Assembly (NCBI GenBank): GCA_964387775.1
Contig: CAYLZO010000063.1
Span: 1 to 22,199, forward strand
Direction of reading: 5' to 3'
DNA from: CAYLZO01 sp964387775
GTDB taxonomy: Bacteria; Chloroflexota; Anaerolineae; JAAYZQ01
DNA length: 22,199 nucleotides
Positions 16,081-22,199 of this stretch are shown in pieces. The notes beneath the pieces were generated by a model. It had not been told where the DNA came from. It saw only the letters and a program-made list of their open reading frames with translations, and did no database searches. Within the stretch, counting starts at the first letter, position 1; each line of letters begins with the position of its first letter. The position numbers and the translations under genes were made by a program.

Positions 16081-16120
16081 GGGCGAACGACGAGGGATGT
16101 CTCGCGTTCGTCGTTCGCCC
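16081..16120. terminator. 13-bp perfect hairpin between remnant and tubulin-like gene
   Basis: GGGCGAACGACGA at 16081-16093 pairs exactly with TCGTCGTTCGCCC at 16108-16120 across a 14-nt loop. No T-run follows, so it is not a classical intrinsic terminator. It could still pause transcription, protect mRNA ends, or be a dispersed repeat. The SD of the next gene lies 10-20 nt beyond it. Confidence 0.4.
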
Positions 16121-16146
16121 GCTAGCCAAGAGTGAGGGAGTGAACC

Positions 16147-18525
16147 ATGATAGACATAGCAGCCCAGGATCGGAATCGGCGTCTCGTGATCATCGGCGCC
16201 GGCAGGATGGGCAAAGCCGTAGTGCAAGCTTTCCGCCACCGAGTCCGAGACCGATACGGGCCGATGGCGGGGATCGCCTGCCTGACCATCGTCGGTGCGG
16301 GCAGCGACACTCCAGGGGATGGGGTGTGGGGTGTGGAGGGTGAGGCGACGCAGGTAGTCTTGCCCCTGGATCATCCAGCGCCGGCGGCTAGGCCCGAGGC
16401 CAAGCAGGCCCTGACTGCCGCCAAGCCGGCCATTATCGCGGCTCTGGTGGATGCCCTGGCCCGGATCTCACAGATCCATCCGTCCTTTCCCTCGCCTACT
16501 CGGTCGTCCCTTCCCCGTTCCTCTGAGGTGGCCGTCTTTGTCGTCGCCGCGCTCGACGAGCCAGTGGGCGGCGCAGTTCCGGCCGATCTGGCGCTGTGGG
16601 CACGAGACACTGTGGAACAGCGGCTCAGCGTTGCAGCCCAGGTGACCGGACTGCTTTTCCTGCCCGACCTGCTGGGGCTGGACGATCCGGCGCCGGCCAT
16701 GGCCCGGACCTATGAGTCCCTGCGTGATCTGGATGGGCGGATGGGGGGGAAGCACTCGGCAGGCCGCAGGCGACCGCCGTCGAGCAACAAGATGAGCACA
16801 GAGCCGATCTTTGATGCGGGCTGCTTTCTGCTGGGGGCGCTGAACGGCCAGGGATTGGCTCTGGAAGAACCTGCCGAGCGGATCGAGTTGGCGGCCGAGG
16901 TTTTGGTTCAGTTGACGACGAGTCCCTTGCGCGAGGCGCCCGAATCTGTCACAGCGCTGTTGCAGGGGGCCGGAGAGCGCCCCCAGGGCTATGGCGGCGT
17001 CGGGCTGGCCGCCTGGGTCTATCCGGGGCGCGCGCTGGCACAAGGGCTCTCCCGCCGGCTGGCGGATGAGCTGCTCTCGGCTTGTCTGGACGAGCCAGCT
17101 TGCTTGGACGCCGATGCAACCGAGATGACCCGCGAGGCCAAGTCCCTGCTGGTCGAGGGGCTCGCGGGGCTGGCTGGTGAACTCTTGCCCCCGGAGTTGT
17201 TGGAAGAGGCCGGGGTGTGGCAGCCATTGACCGGCCGGCTCTCGCCCAGGGGTATTCACCGGTTCCGCAAGCGCCTTGAGGACGAGGCAGCCGGGCGGTT
17301 GGAACCCCTGGCCGCCCAGCGCCCGGCCCTGGACCACAAGGCACAGGCCCTGGGCAACGCGCTGGCCGAGCAACTGGCCGAGGTGCTGGCCCGCCGCCTG
17401 GATCGGGCGGAGCCTGGGCGACTGGCCGAGGCCACGTCCTGGCTTGGCGAGATCTTGGACCACCTGGACTTGAGACGACAGGAGGCAGAGGAGACTGCGG
17501 ATGCGCACTGGAGGGACCTGGAGGCGGTGGACGAGAGCCTGGAACAGATCAGCGCCGAGATGGACGCCCTGGCGGCGCGCTTTCCCATCCTGCGCGCGGA
17601 GGAAGGGGGCGGCTTGGACTGGCGGGGTGCCTTGAAGCTCATCCGGTCGCCGCGACGCCTGGCGCGCCTGTGCCTGGCCTATCGAGACCTGGACCAGCGT
17701 GGCGCCACCTACCGCGCCCTGCTGGCGCGGCAGATGGACCTGGCCCTCGACGTGCTGGAACACGACCTGCTCGTCGAGGTCTACCAAAAAGCCCGGCGAA
17801 AGGTAGCCGAGCAACAGGCACAGGTGGTCAAATTGGCAGAGACGTGCGGGGCTGCGCAGCGTTCGCTGCATCCGGATGGGAAGGGTAAGGAGTCCACGCA
17901 TTGGCTCCAGATAGGGAGCGCGTCTTTTGGGCTGGAGCACTCGGTCCTGACGGCCGAGCTGGTCGAAGACCTTTACGAGCCGGCGCGGGGCGCGCTGGCC
18001 GACCGGCTGGCGGAGTTCCAGGCCCAGTCTCCCCTGTCCGCTTGGCTGCGCGAGAAACCCGACGCCGAGACGATCACGACCGCCTATCTGGCCTATGCCT
18101 GCGACCGGTGCCAGGGGTTGGAGGGGATCAGCGTGGACAAGTTGGTGTTCGACTCCCTGCCGGACCCTCGGCAACGAGCCGAGGCGCTGCGCGTCCTGGT
18201 CTCGCTGTCCAGCCCGTTTCTCGGATGGGACGAGACGCGTCTGCGGGACGAGGAACAGCAGCTTCTGTGCGTCCACACGGCGCTGGGCACCGGAGAAGGG
18301 GCCAATTCCCCCCTGTTGGAAGGATTGGATGACAGGCTGTTGCCCGGCGCGCTGCGCGGGGGATCGAGTGCGGTGCGGGTGGTGGCCACGGACGACGTTC
18401 AGCGGGTGACGGCCCTGACCCTGGTGCGGGGCTTGCCCCTCGTCAGCTTGGCCGGGTGGGAGGAATACGCCGCAGCTTACCATGATGTCGAACAAGACGC
18501 AAAGGAGGACGACGATGAGGGATGA
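16147..18525 (+). CDS. Tubulin-like (PF13809-type) protein with degenerate nucleotide-binding loops
   Basis: This 792-residue protein follows the plan of bacterial tubulin-like proteins. The opening strand and glycine loop RRLVIIGAGRMGKAVVQAF (loop residues 17-23) stand where the family has GLGGTGK. A VFVVAALDEPVGGAVPADLALW segment (131-152) stands where the T-loop GGGTGSG is expected, and is followed by GLLFLPDLL and CFLLGALNGQGLALEEPAE. The middle is helical and Ala/Leu/Arg-rich, coiled-coil-like at 380-560. The C-terminus, SSPFLGWDETRLRDEEQQ to VTALTLVRGLPLVSLAGWEEYAAAY, matches the family's ending. Both phosphate-binding loops have lost key glycines, so GTP binding is doubtful. It overlaps the next gene by 11 nt. 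Role unknown; a scaffold or filament for the adjacent GTPase is inference. Confidence 0.6.
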   Translation: MIDIAAQDRNRRLVIIGAGRMGKAVVQAFRHRVRDRYGPMAGIACLTIVGAGSDTPGDGVWGVEGEATQVVLPLDHPAPAARPEAKQALTAAKPAIIAALVDALARISQIHPSFPSPTRSSLPRSSEVAVFVVAALDEPVGGAVPADLALWARDTVEQRLSVAAQVTGLLFLPDLLGLDDPAPAMARTYESLRDLDGRMGGKHSAGRRRPPSSNKMSTEPIFDAGCFLLGALNGQGLALEEPAERIELAAEVLVQLTTSPLREAPESVTALLQGAGERPQGYGGVGLAAWVYPGRALAQGLSRRLADELLSACLDEPACLDADATEMTREAKSLLVEGLAGLAGELLPPELLEEAGVWQPLTGRLSPRGIHRFRKRLEDEAAGRLEPLAAQRPALDHKAQALGNALAEQLAEVLARRLDRAEPGRLAEATSWLGEILDHLDLRRQEAEETADAHWRDLEAVDESLEQISAEMDALAARFPILRAEEGGGLDWRGALKLIRSPRRLARLCLAYRDLDQRGATYRALLARQMDLALDVLEHDLLVEVYQKARRKVAEQQAQVVKLAETCGAAQRSLHPDGKGKESTHWLQIGSASFGLEHSVLTAELVEDLYEPARGALADRLAEFQAQSPLSAWLREKPDAETITTAYLAYACDRCQGLEGISVDKLVFDSLPDPRQRAEALRVLVSLSSPFLGWDETRLRDEEQQLLCVHTALGTGEGANSPLLEGLDDRLLPGALRGGSSAVRVVATDDVQRVTALTLVRGLPLVSLAGWEEYAAAYHDVEQDAKEDDDEG

Positions 18526-19801
18526 ATTCGACTGGCAAGCGACGCCCGAGCCGCTGACGGGGCTCGGCTCGCTCCTGGATATGTTCAATTGGGAGCAGGT
18601 GCGGACTGACGTGGAGGAGGAATGCCAGGCCCGCATCGTCCTCACGGGATTGCCAGGGGTGGGCAAATCCTCGTTGCTGAATGCCCTTCGGGGCTGGGAG
18701 GTCTCGCCGGTTGGCGACGATAGAGACCCGGGCCTGATGACCTGGGAGGACCTGGGCCTCTTTGCCCTGGTGGACCTGGCCGGCGAGGCGCCGGCCGTCG
18801 AGGGGCCGCTTCTGGACGGCATCCTGGGCGGCTACGACGACGGGGCCTGGCTGGCGCTGGAAGGGGCGGACCTCGTTCTGTTCCTGCTCGATGGAGATAC
18901 GCTGGCCTCTGCCGAGGCGGCCGAGATCCATCTCCATCCGGCCGAGTATCCGTGGTTCTGCCGTTTGCGCGCCCTGGGACATCCGCTACTGGTGGTGCTG
19001 AACAAGGCGGATCGGCTGGCCGGCCGGCTGGAGGCGGCGCAAGAGGAGGTGGAACGTCGATTGGCCGCCCCGGTATTGCCCCTCTCGGCCCACGACGAAC
19101 TGGACATCGAGGAGCGCCTGCTGCCCCGGATTCTGGATGCCTGTCCCAGGCTGGCCGTGCCCCTGGGCCGCGAGTTGCCGGTAGTACGTCGCCCGGCTGC
19201 CCAACGCCTCATCCGCCAGACGGCCTGTCTGTCGGCGCTGACGGGCCTGGAGCCGGTGCCCCTGCTGGACATTCCGATTCAACTGGCGGCCCAGATGCGG
19301 ATGTTGTTCAAGGTGGCTGCCCTACACGGACGACTGGACGCGGGGGACGGCAGTCGCGAGTTTCTGGCCGCTGTGGCCGGCGGGCTGGGGGTCCGGCTGG
19401 CGGCCCAGCAGGCCGCCAAGTTGGTGCCGGTCTTGGGTTGGGTCGTCAGTGGGGTGCTCAGTGGGTTGACGACCTGGATGCTGGGCCAGACGGCGCTGGC
19501 CTACCTGGACGGCAGCCTGGAGGCGCAGGCGCAGCGATTGAGAACAACGGGCTGGCGCGCGAAGCGTCGGCGGATTGGGCATAGGCTGCAGGCCAAGATG
19601 CCCTTCGCCCGATGGAGGCGGGAACCGGCAACCTGTTCTGAAGAAGCGACGGCTGATGGCCGCAAAGAGATGGCGTTTGGGAGAGAGGCACGGCGGAGGC
19701 GGTGGCCGGGTTGGTTTCCCCGGCTGAGGATGCCTTTTGGCCGGAATGGACGCCAAGTTCTCGAGGAGGAGGAAGAACCATGTTCCTACGACGCTGGCTA
19801 G
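18515..19801 (+). CDS. TRAFAC GTPase with DUF697-like membrane domain and basic tail
   Basis: The 428-residue protein carries all GTPase boxes: G1 GLPGVGKSS at 45-53, G3 DLAG at 87-90, G4 NKAD at 163-166 and a G5-like PLSA after it. The switch region is unusual, with a long acidic insert between G1 and G3. Residues about 240-330 are hydrophobic/helical (LLDIPIQLAAQMRMLFKVAALHG to VPVLGWVVSGVLSGLTTWMLGQTA), matching the DUF697 (YcjF-like) membrane-associated domain. The last 90 residues are very basic, with two related MPF-containing segments, then an acidic tip. I chose ATG 18515, 6 nt after AAAGGAGG at 18501-18508, over ATG 18482. The tubulin-like gene upstream is coupled by overlap. Its end overlaps the reverse transcriptase start by 22 nt. 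Confidence 0.75.
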   Translation: MRDEFDWQATPEPLTGLGSLLDMFNWEQVRTDVEEECQARIVLTGLPGVGKSSLLNALRGWEVSPVGDDRDPGLMTWEDLGLFALVDLAGEAPAVEGPLLDGILGGYDDGAWLALEGADLVLFLLDGDTLASAEAAEIHLHPAEYPWFCRLRALGHPLLVVLNKADRLAGRLEAAQEEVERRLAAPVLPLSAHDELDIEERLLPRILDACPRLAVPLGRELPVVRRPAAQRLIRQTACLSALTGLEPVPLLDIPIQLAAQMRMLFKVAALHGRLDAGDGSREFLAAVAGGLGVRLAAQQAAKLVPVLGWVVSGVLSGLTTWMLGQTALAYLDGSLEAQAQRLRTTGWRAKRRRIGHRLQAKMPFARWRREPATCSEEATADGRKEMAFGREARRRRWPGWFPRLRMPFGRNGRQVLEEEEEPCSYDAG

Positions 19802-20715
19802 CACGCGAAGAATCTGTGTCCTCTGACAGCCCACCGGAACTGAACCCCATCCGGGCCTGGCGCTGGCGGGGCCGGCGGACGCATCCGGCTTTCAGCGCCG
19901 ATGCTCTCCATCGGGCCTGGCGACAGGTGCGGGCCAGCGGGGGCGGCGCCGGGGTGGATGGCGAGAGCATCCGCGCCTTTGAGGCGGAGCTAGACGTCAA
20001 GTTGGCCGAGCTGGCCCAAGAGCTGGAGACAGGGGCCTACCGGCCGCGAGGCGTGCGACGGGTCTTTGTCCCCAAGCCCAAGGCCGGGCTGCGGCCGCTG
20101 GCCATCTGGACTTTGCGCGACCGGGTGGCCCAGCGGGCGGTCCACAACTACCTGGACCCGGTCTTTGAGGCGCGGTTCCTCGATTGCAGCCACGGCTTTC
20201 GGCCGGGCCGGTCGGTGCAGACGGCGGTGCGCGACGTGCTGGCCGCCCGGGACGCGGAGCTGCGCTGGGTGCTGGATGCCGACGTTAGGGACTGTTTCGA
20301 CGAGATCCGCCCCGACCTGCTCATGCGCCTGGTGCGAGACGTGGTCAAGGACAAGGTGATCTTGCGTTTGTTGGAGGCCTGGCTCCAGGCGCGGATCCTG
20401 GACGCGCGCGGGCGGTCCCGAACGGCCGGCACGGCCCAGGGTGGGGTGCTTTCGCCGCTGCTGTGCAACGTGTACTTGCACGTCTTTGACGAGGCCGTGA
20501 CCGGGCAGGGGCTGCGCCTGGTGCGCTACGCCGACGATCTAGTCGTGCTCTGCCGCCGCCGGCGCGAGGCCCAGGCGGCCGGGCGGGTCGTCCAGCGCGA
20601 ACTGGGCAAGCTGCATCTGAAGTTGAATCCGCACAAGACGCAGGTGGTGCATTTTGACGAAGGATTCAAGTTTCTGGGGGTGTTTTTCCTGCGGAACGAG
20701 CACTTTTGGTTGTAA
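19780..20715 (+). CDS. CRISPR-linked reverse transcriptase (group II-like), standalone
   Basis: The 311-residue protein is one complete RT domain. The fingers read GGGAGVDGESIRAFE, VPKPKAGLRPLAI and HGFRPGRSVQTA. The palm has DADVRDCFDEI (D166 and D168) and RYADDLVVLC with catalytic D252/D253, then GTAQGGVLSPLLCNVYLHVFD between them. The fold ends at NPHKTQVVHFDEGFKFLGVFF, with no maturase thumb or endonuclease. RTs beside cas1 acquire spacers from RNA in some type III systems; here RT and Cas1 are separate and no Cas6 domain is fused. ATG 19780 follows GAGGAGGAGGAAG, and the frame upstream of it overlaps the GTPase gene. Overlap with the GTPase gene suggests one transcript; cas1 follows 42 nt later. 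Confidence 0.88.
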   Translation: MFLRRWLAREESVSSDSPPELNPIRAWRWRGRRTHPAFSADALHRAWRQVRASGGGAGVDGESIRAFEAELDVKLAELAQELETGAYRPRGVRRVFVPKPKAGLRPLAIWTLRDRVAQRAVHNYLDPVFEARFLDCSHGFRPGRSVQTAVRDVLAARDAELRWVLDADVRDCFDEIRPDLLMRLVRDVVKDKVILRLLEAWLQARILDARGRSRTAGTAQGGVLSPLLCNVYLHVFDEAVTGQGLRLVRYADDLVVLCRRRREAQAAGRVVQRELGKLHLKLNPHKTQVVHFDEGFKFLGVFFLRNEHFWL

Positions 20716-20717
20716 GG

Positions 20718-20751
20718 TTGGTAGATTGGTACCTTGGTAAATTGGGGGAGG
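20718..20751 (+). repeat. 8-bp tandem repeat (TTGGTAGA-type) before cas1
   Basis: Four units with an 8-nt period (TTGGTAGA, TTGGTACC, TTGGTAAA, TTGGGGGA) fill the short gap between the RT stop and cas1. The last unit merges into GGGGGAGG at 20744-20751, the cas1 ribosome site. Confidence 0.7.
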
Positions 20752-20757
20752 TGAAGG

Positions 20758-21783
20758 ATGGCAGAGACGACGACGGTGTACGTGAAGGATCAGGGGGCGG
20801 TGGTGCGCAAGCGGGGGCAGCGGCTGGTCGTCACCAAGGACGGTGACGAGCTGATGGATCTGCCGCTGATGCACGTACGGCAGTTGGCCGTGGTGGGCAA
20901 CGTGCAATTGACGACTCAGGCCATCGCGGCCCTGCTCCACCACGACGTGGACGTGGTCTTTTATTCGCAGCGCTTCAAGTACCGGGGGCGCCTGATGACG
21001 GGCGGCTCCAAGTTTGCCCGGTTGCGCCACGCACAACTGCGGGTGATGAGCGACGAGGCCCAGACGCTGGCCATCGCCCGGCAGGTGGTGGCGGGCAAGC
21101 TGGCCAACCAACGCGTCATCCTGCAACGGCGGCTGGCGAGCAATGGATCGGGACCCGCCGGAAGGGCTCTGCGGCGCGGCGTGCAGGGCATCGGCGCCAT
21201 GCGCCGGGCCTGTACGCGGGCCCGGTCGCTGGACAGCCTGCGAGGCTACGAGGGCAAGGCCGGGGCCTACTACTTTGCCAGTTTTAAGGTGATGCTGGAC
21301 GACGGTTGGGAGTTCAAAGGACGGGCCTACTATCCGCCGCCGGACCCGATCAACTCGGCGCTGAGCCTGGGCTACTCGCTGTTGCTGAAGGACACCATCG
21401 CCGCCGTGCAGCTCGTGGGCTTGGACCCGTATCTGGGCTTTTTCCACGCCATCGAGTACGGCCGGCCGTCGCTGGCCCTGGACGTGATGGAAGAGTTCCG
21501 GCCCATCCTGGTCGATACGCTGGTGTTGGAGCTGGTGGGGCGGAACAGCCTGACGCCGAAGCATTTCGTGCGGACGGGCCGGTCCGAGCGCCCGGTAGAG
21601 ATGTCGGACAGCGGGGTGCAGATGCTGCTCCGGGGCTACGAGGCGCGTCTGGCCACCGAGGTGCGCCACCCGGTGAGCAAGGAGCGGACGACCTATCGTC
21701 GCTGCCTCGAGTTGCAGGTGCGCCAGGTGGCGGGGATCGTGTTGGGCAAGTCGAAAGAGTATGTGCCGGTGACGATCAAGTAG
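20758..21783 (+). CDS. cas1: Cas1 spacer-acquisition integrase
   Basis: This 341-residue protein is a full Cas1, the metal-dependent integrase that inserts spacers into CRISPR arrays. The N-terminal β domain (TTVYVKDQGAVVRKRGQRLVV to IAALLHHDVDVVFYSQ) is followed by the α domain with the catalytic triad: E165 in RGYEGKAGAYYF, H230 in PYLGFFHAIEYGRPSLALD, and D242 in LALDVMEEFRPILVD. The C-terminus runs YRRCLELQVRQVAGIVLG. All active-site residues are present, so activity is likely. ATG 20758 follows GGGGGAGG with 6-nt spacing. It follows the RT gene directly. No cas2 follows in the window; the next gene is RemA-like. 8-bp tandem repeats lie on both sides. Confidence 0.95.
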   Translation: MAETTTVYVKDQGAVVRKRGQRLVVTKDGDELMDLPLMHVRQLAVVGNVQLTTQAIAALLHHDVDVVFYSQRFKYRGRLMTGGSKFARLRHAQLRVMSDEAQTLAIARQVVAGKLANQRVILQRRLASNGSGPAGRALRRGVQGIGAMRRACTRARSLDSLRGYEGKAGAYYFASFKVMLDDGWEFKGRAYYPPPDPINSALSLGYSLLLKDTIAAVQLVGLDPYLGFFHAIEYGRPSLALDVMEEFRPILVDTLVLELVGRNSLTPKHFVRTGRSERPVEMSDSGVQMLLRGYEARLATEVRHPVSKERTTYRRCLELQVRQVAGIVLGKSKEYVPVTIK

Positions 21784-21787
21784 GGCG

Positions 21788-21859
21788 TTGGTAAATTGGT
21801 AGACTAGTAGATTGGTAGACTGGTAGATTGGGAGGTTGGTAGCTTGGGAAACTGGGGGC
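21788..21859 (+). repeat. 8-bp tandem repeat (TTGGTAGA-type) after cas1
   Basis: Nine units with an exact 8-nt period, such as TTGGTAAA, TTGGTAGA, CTAGTAGA, TTGGGAGG and TTGGTAGC, start 5 nt after the cas1 stop. The unit is the same as in the block before cas1. The block runs up to the start of the RemA-like gene. Confidence 0.75.
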
Positions 21860-21861
21860 CG

Positions 21862-22104
21862 GTGGAGGTGGGGTTTGGGGGCGCCGTGGCCGCGGACCGG
21901 ATCGTGGCAGTGGGGAACCCCGAATCGGCGCCGATTCGGCGGGCGGTGCGGCGAGCGCGGGAGGCCGGCCGGCTGCTCGACCTGACCTGCGGGCGGCGGG
22001 TGCGGGCGGTGCTCTTTATGGACAGCGGTCACGTGGTGCGCGTCGCCGTCCAGTCCAAGACGCTGCTGGCGCGCTGGCGTGAGGGTGTGGGGCTGGAGAG
22101 GTAG
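21862..22104 (+). CDS. remA: RemA/DUF370-family small regulator
   Basis: The 80-residue product matches the DUF370/RemA pattern: VGFGGAVAADRIVAVGNPESAPIRRAVRRAREAGRLLDLTCGRRVRAVLFMDSGHVVRVAVQ, with the family's PESAPI(K/R)R and GRR.RA core. RemA in Bacillus is a DNA-binding activator of biofilm-matrix genes; elsewhere the family's role is little known. GTG 21862 is preferred because the family begins just before VGFG and because the alternative TTG 21844 lies inside the 8-bp repeats, although a GGAGG does precede that TTG. It is probably a chromosomal neighbour, not part of the CRISPR system. The Cys in LTCGRR replaces a more usual Tyr. Confidence 0.75.
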   Translation: MEVGFGGAVAADRIVAVGNPESAPIRRAVRRAREAGRLLDLTCGRRVRAVLFMDSGHVVRVAVQSKTLLARWREGVGLER

Positions 22105-22116
22105 GCTAGGTGTGGG

Positions 22117-22170
22117 GCAAGTTTGGAGCTTGCCCTACGAGGAAGCAAGTTTCAAACTTGCCCTACGAGG
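22117..22170. repeat. Tandem pair of 26-bp palindromic units
   Basis: 22117-22142 and 22145-22170 agree at 23 of 26 bases and are 2 nt apart. Each contains an inverted pair (GCAAGTTT with AAACTTGC in the second copy) and ends CCCTACGAGG. There is no spacer of useful length, so this is a REP-like dispersed repeat, not a CRISPR array. Confidence 0.7.
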
Positions 22171-22199
22171 GAGGAGTTGGCGCTGGCATAGTTGGGCAA

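Noticed and set aside
16468..18822. 784-codon open frame on the minus strand
   Set aside because: It is antisense to the tubulin-like and GTPase genes, which have SD sites, family motifs and overlaps. Long antisense frames are common in GC-rich DNA, and its translation shows no domain.
20539..22032. 497-codon open frame on the minus strand
   Set aside because: It is antisense to cas1 and RT and includes translated 8-bp repeats. It has no protein-like motif.
22117..22170. Possible start of a CRISPR array
   Set aside because: The two units are palindromic, have only 2 nt between them, and no spacers or further copies follow.

Overview
The window is a GC-rich segment in which every convincing gene lies on the + strand. 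It is a type III-D-like CRISPR-Cas locus followed by a dense accessory (defence/signalling) region and a separate adaptation module. A standalone RT next to cas1, tubulin-like and DUF697 GTPase genes, a RemA/DUF370 gene and many short palindromic and 8-bp tandem repeats together suggest a Chloroflexota-type bacterium. That assignment is inference from gene content, not a sequence match.

Region 1 (112-9420) is the effector operon: a CARF protein of the Card1/Can2 (DUF1887) type, an HD-less Cas10 with an intact GGDD, a single-RAMP Cas7, Csx10 (Cas5-like, with a helical C-terminal extension), a double-RAMP Cas7, Csx19, and a large TIGR03986-type RAMP with a C-terminal cold-shock domain. Five consecutive junctions overlap by 1 or 4 nt, which points to translational coupling. 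The set resembles the III-Dv complex (Cas10, Csx19, Cas7-2x, Cas7-Cas5-Cas11, Cas7-insertion).

Region 2 (9508-15233) is accessory. It holds an ABC-type AAA ATPase overlapping a PIN-like nuclease, then a MITE-like element whose left end supplies the -10 hexamer of a textbook promoter, then a HEPN-nucleotidyltransferase fusion. Next come an unrecognised 256-aa protein, a Csx15-like protein, a two-TM CARF protein and a small LuxR-type HTH gene split by a frameshift. Two near-identical 56-bp repeats, each starting a small MPRR-type ORF, bracket the MITE plus HEPN segment. Cas10 would make cyclic oligoadenylate (cOA), the two CARF proteins would sense it, and Csx15 could degrade it.

Region 3 (15234-16120) is a non-coding stretch packed with palindromes, abutting the 5'-truncated remnant of a gene. 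Region 4 (16147-19801) encodes a tubulin-like protein with degenerate nucleotide-binding loops and a DUF697-type GTPase. The GTPase gene overlaps the start of a reverse transcriptase, which is followed by cas1 (19780-21783). cas1 is bracketed by 8-bp tandem repeats, and the window ends with a RemA-like gene and two tandem palindromes.

No CRISPR array, cas2 or cas6 was seen in this window. The most unusual points are the CARF protein with a substituted nuclease motif, the cold-shock domain fused to a RAMP, the element-made promoter, the repeat-bounded HEPN cassette, the uncharacterised protein coupled to Csx15, and the tubulin-like/GTPase/RT/Cas1 gene string.
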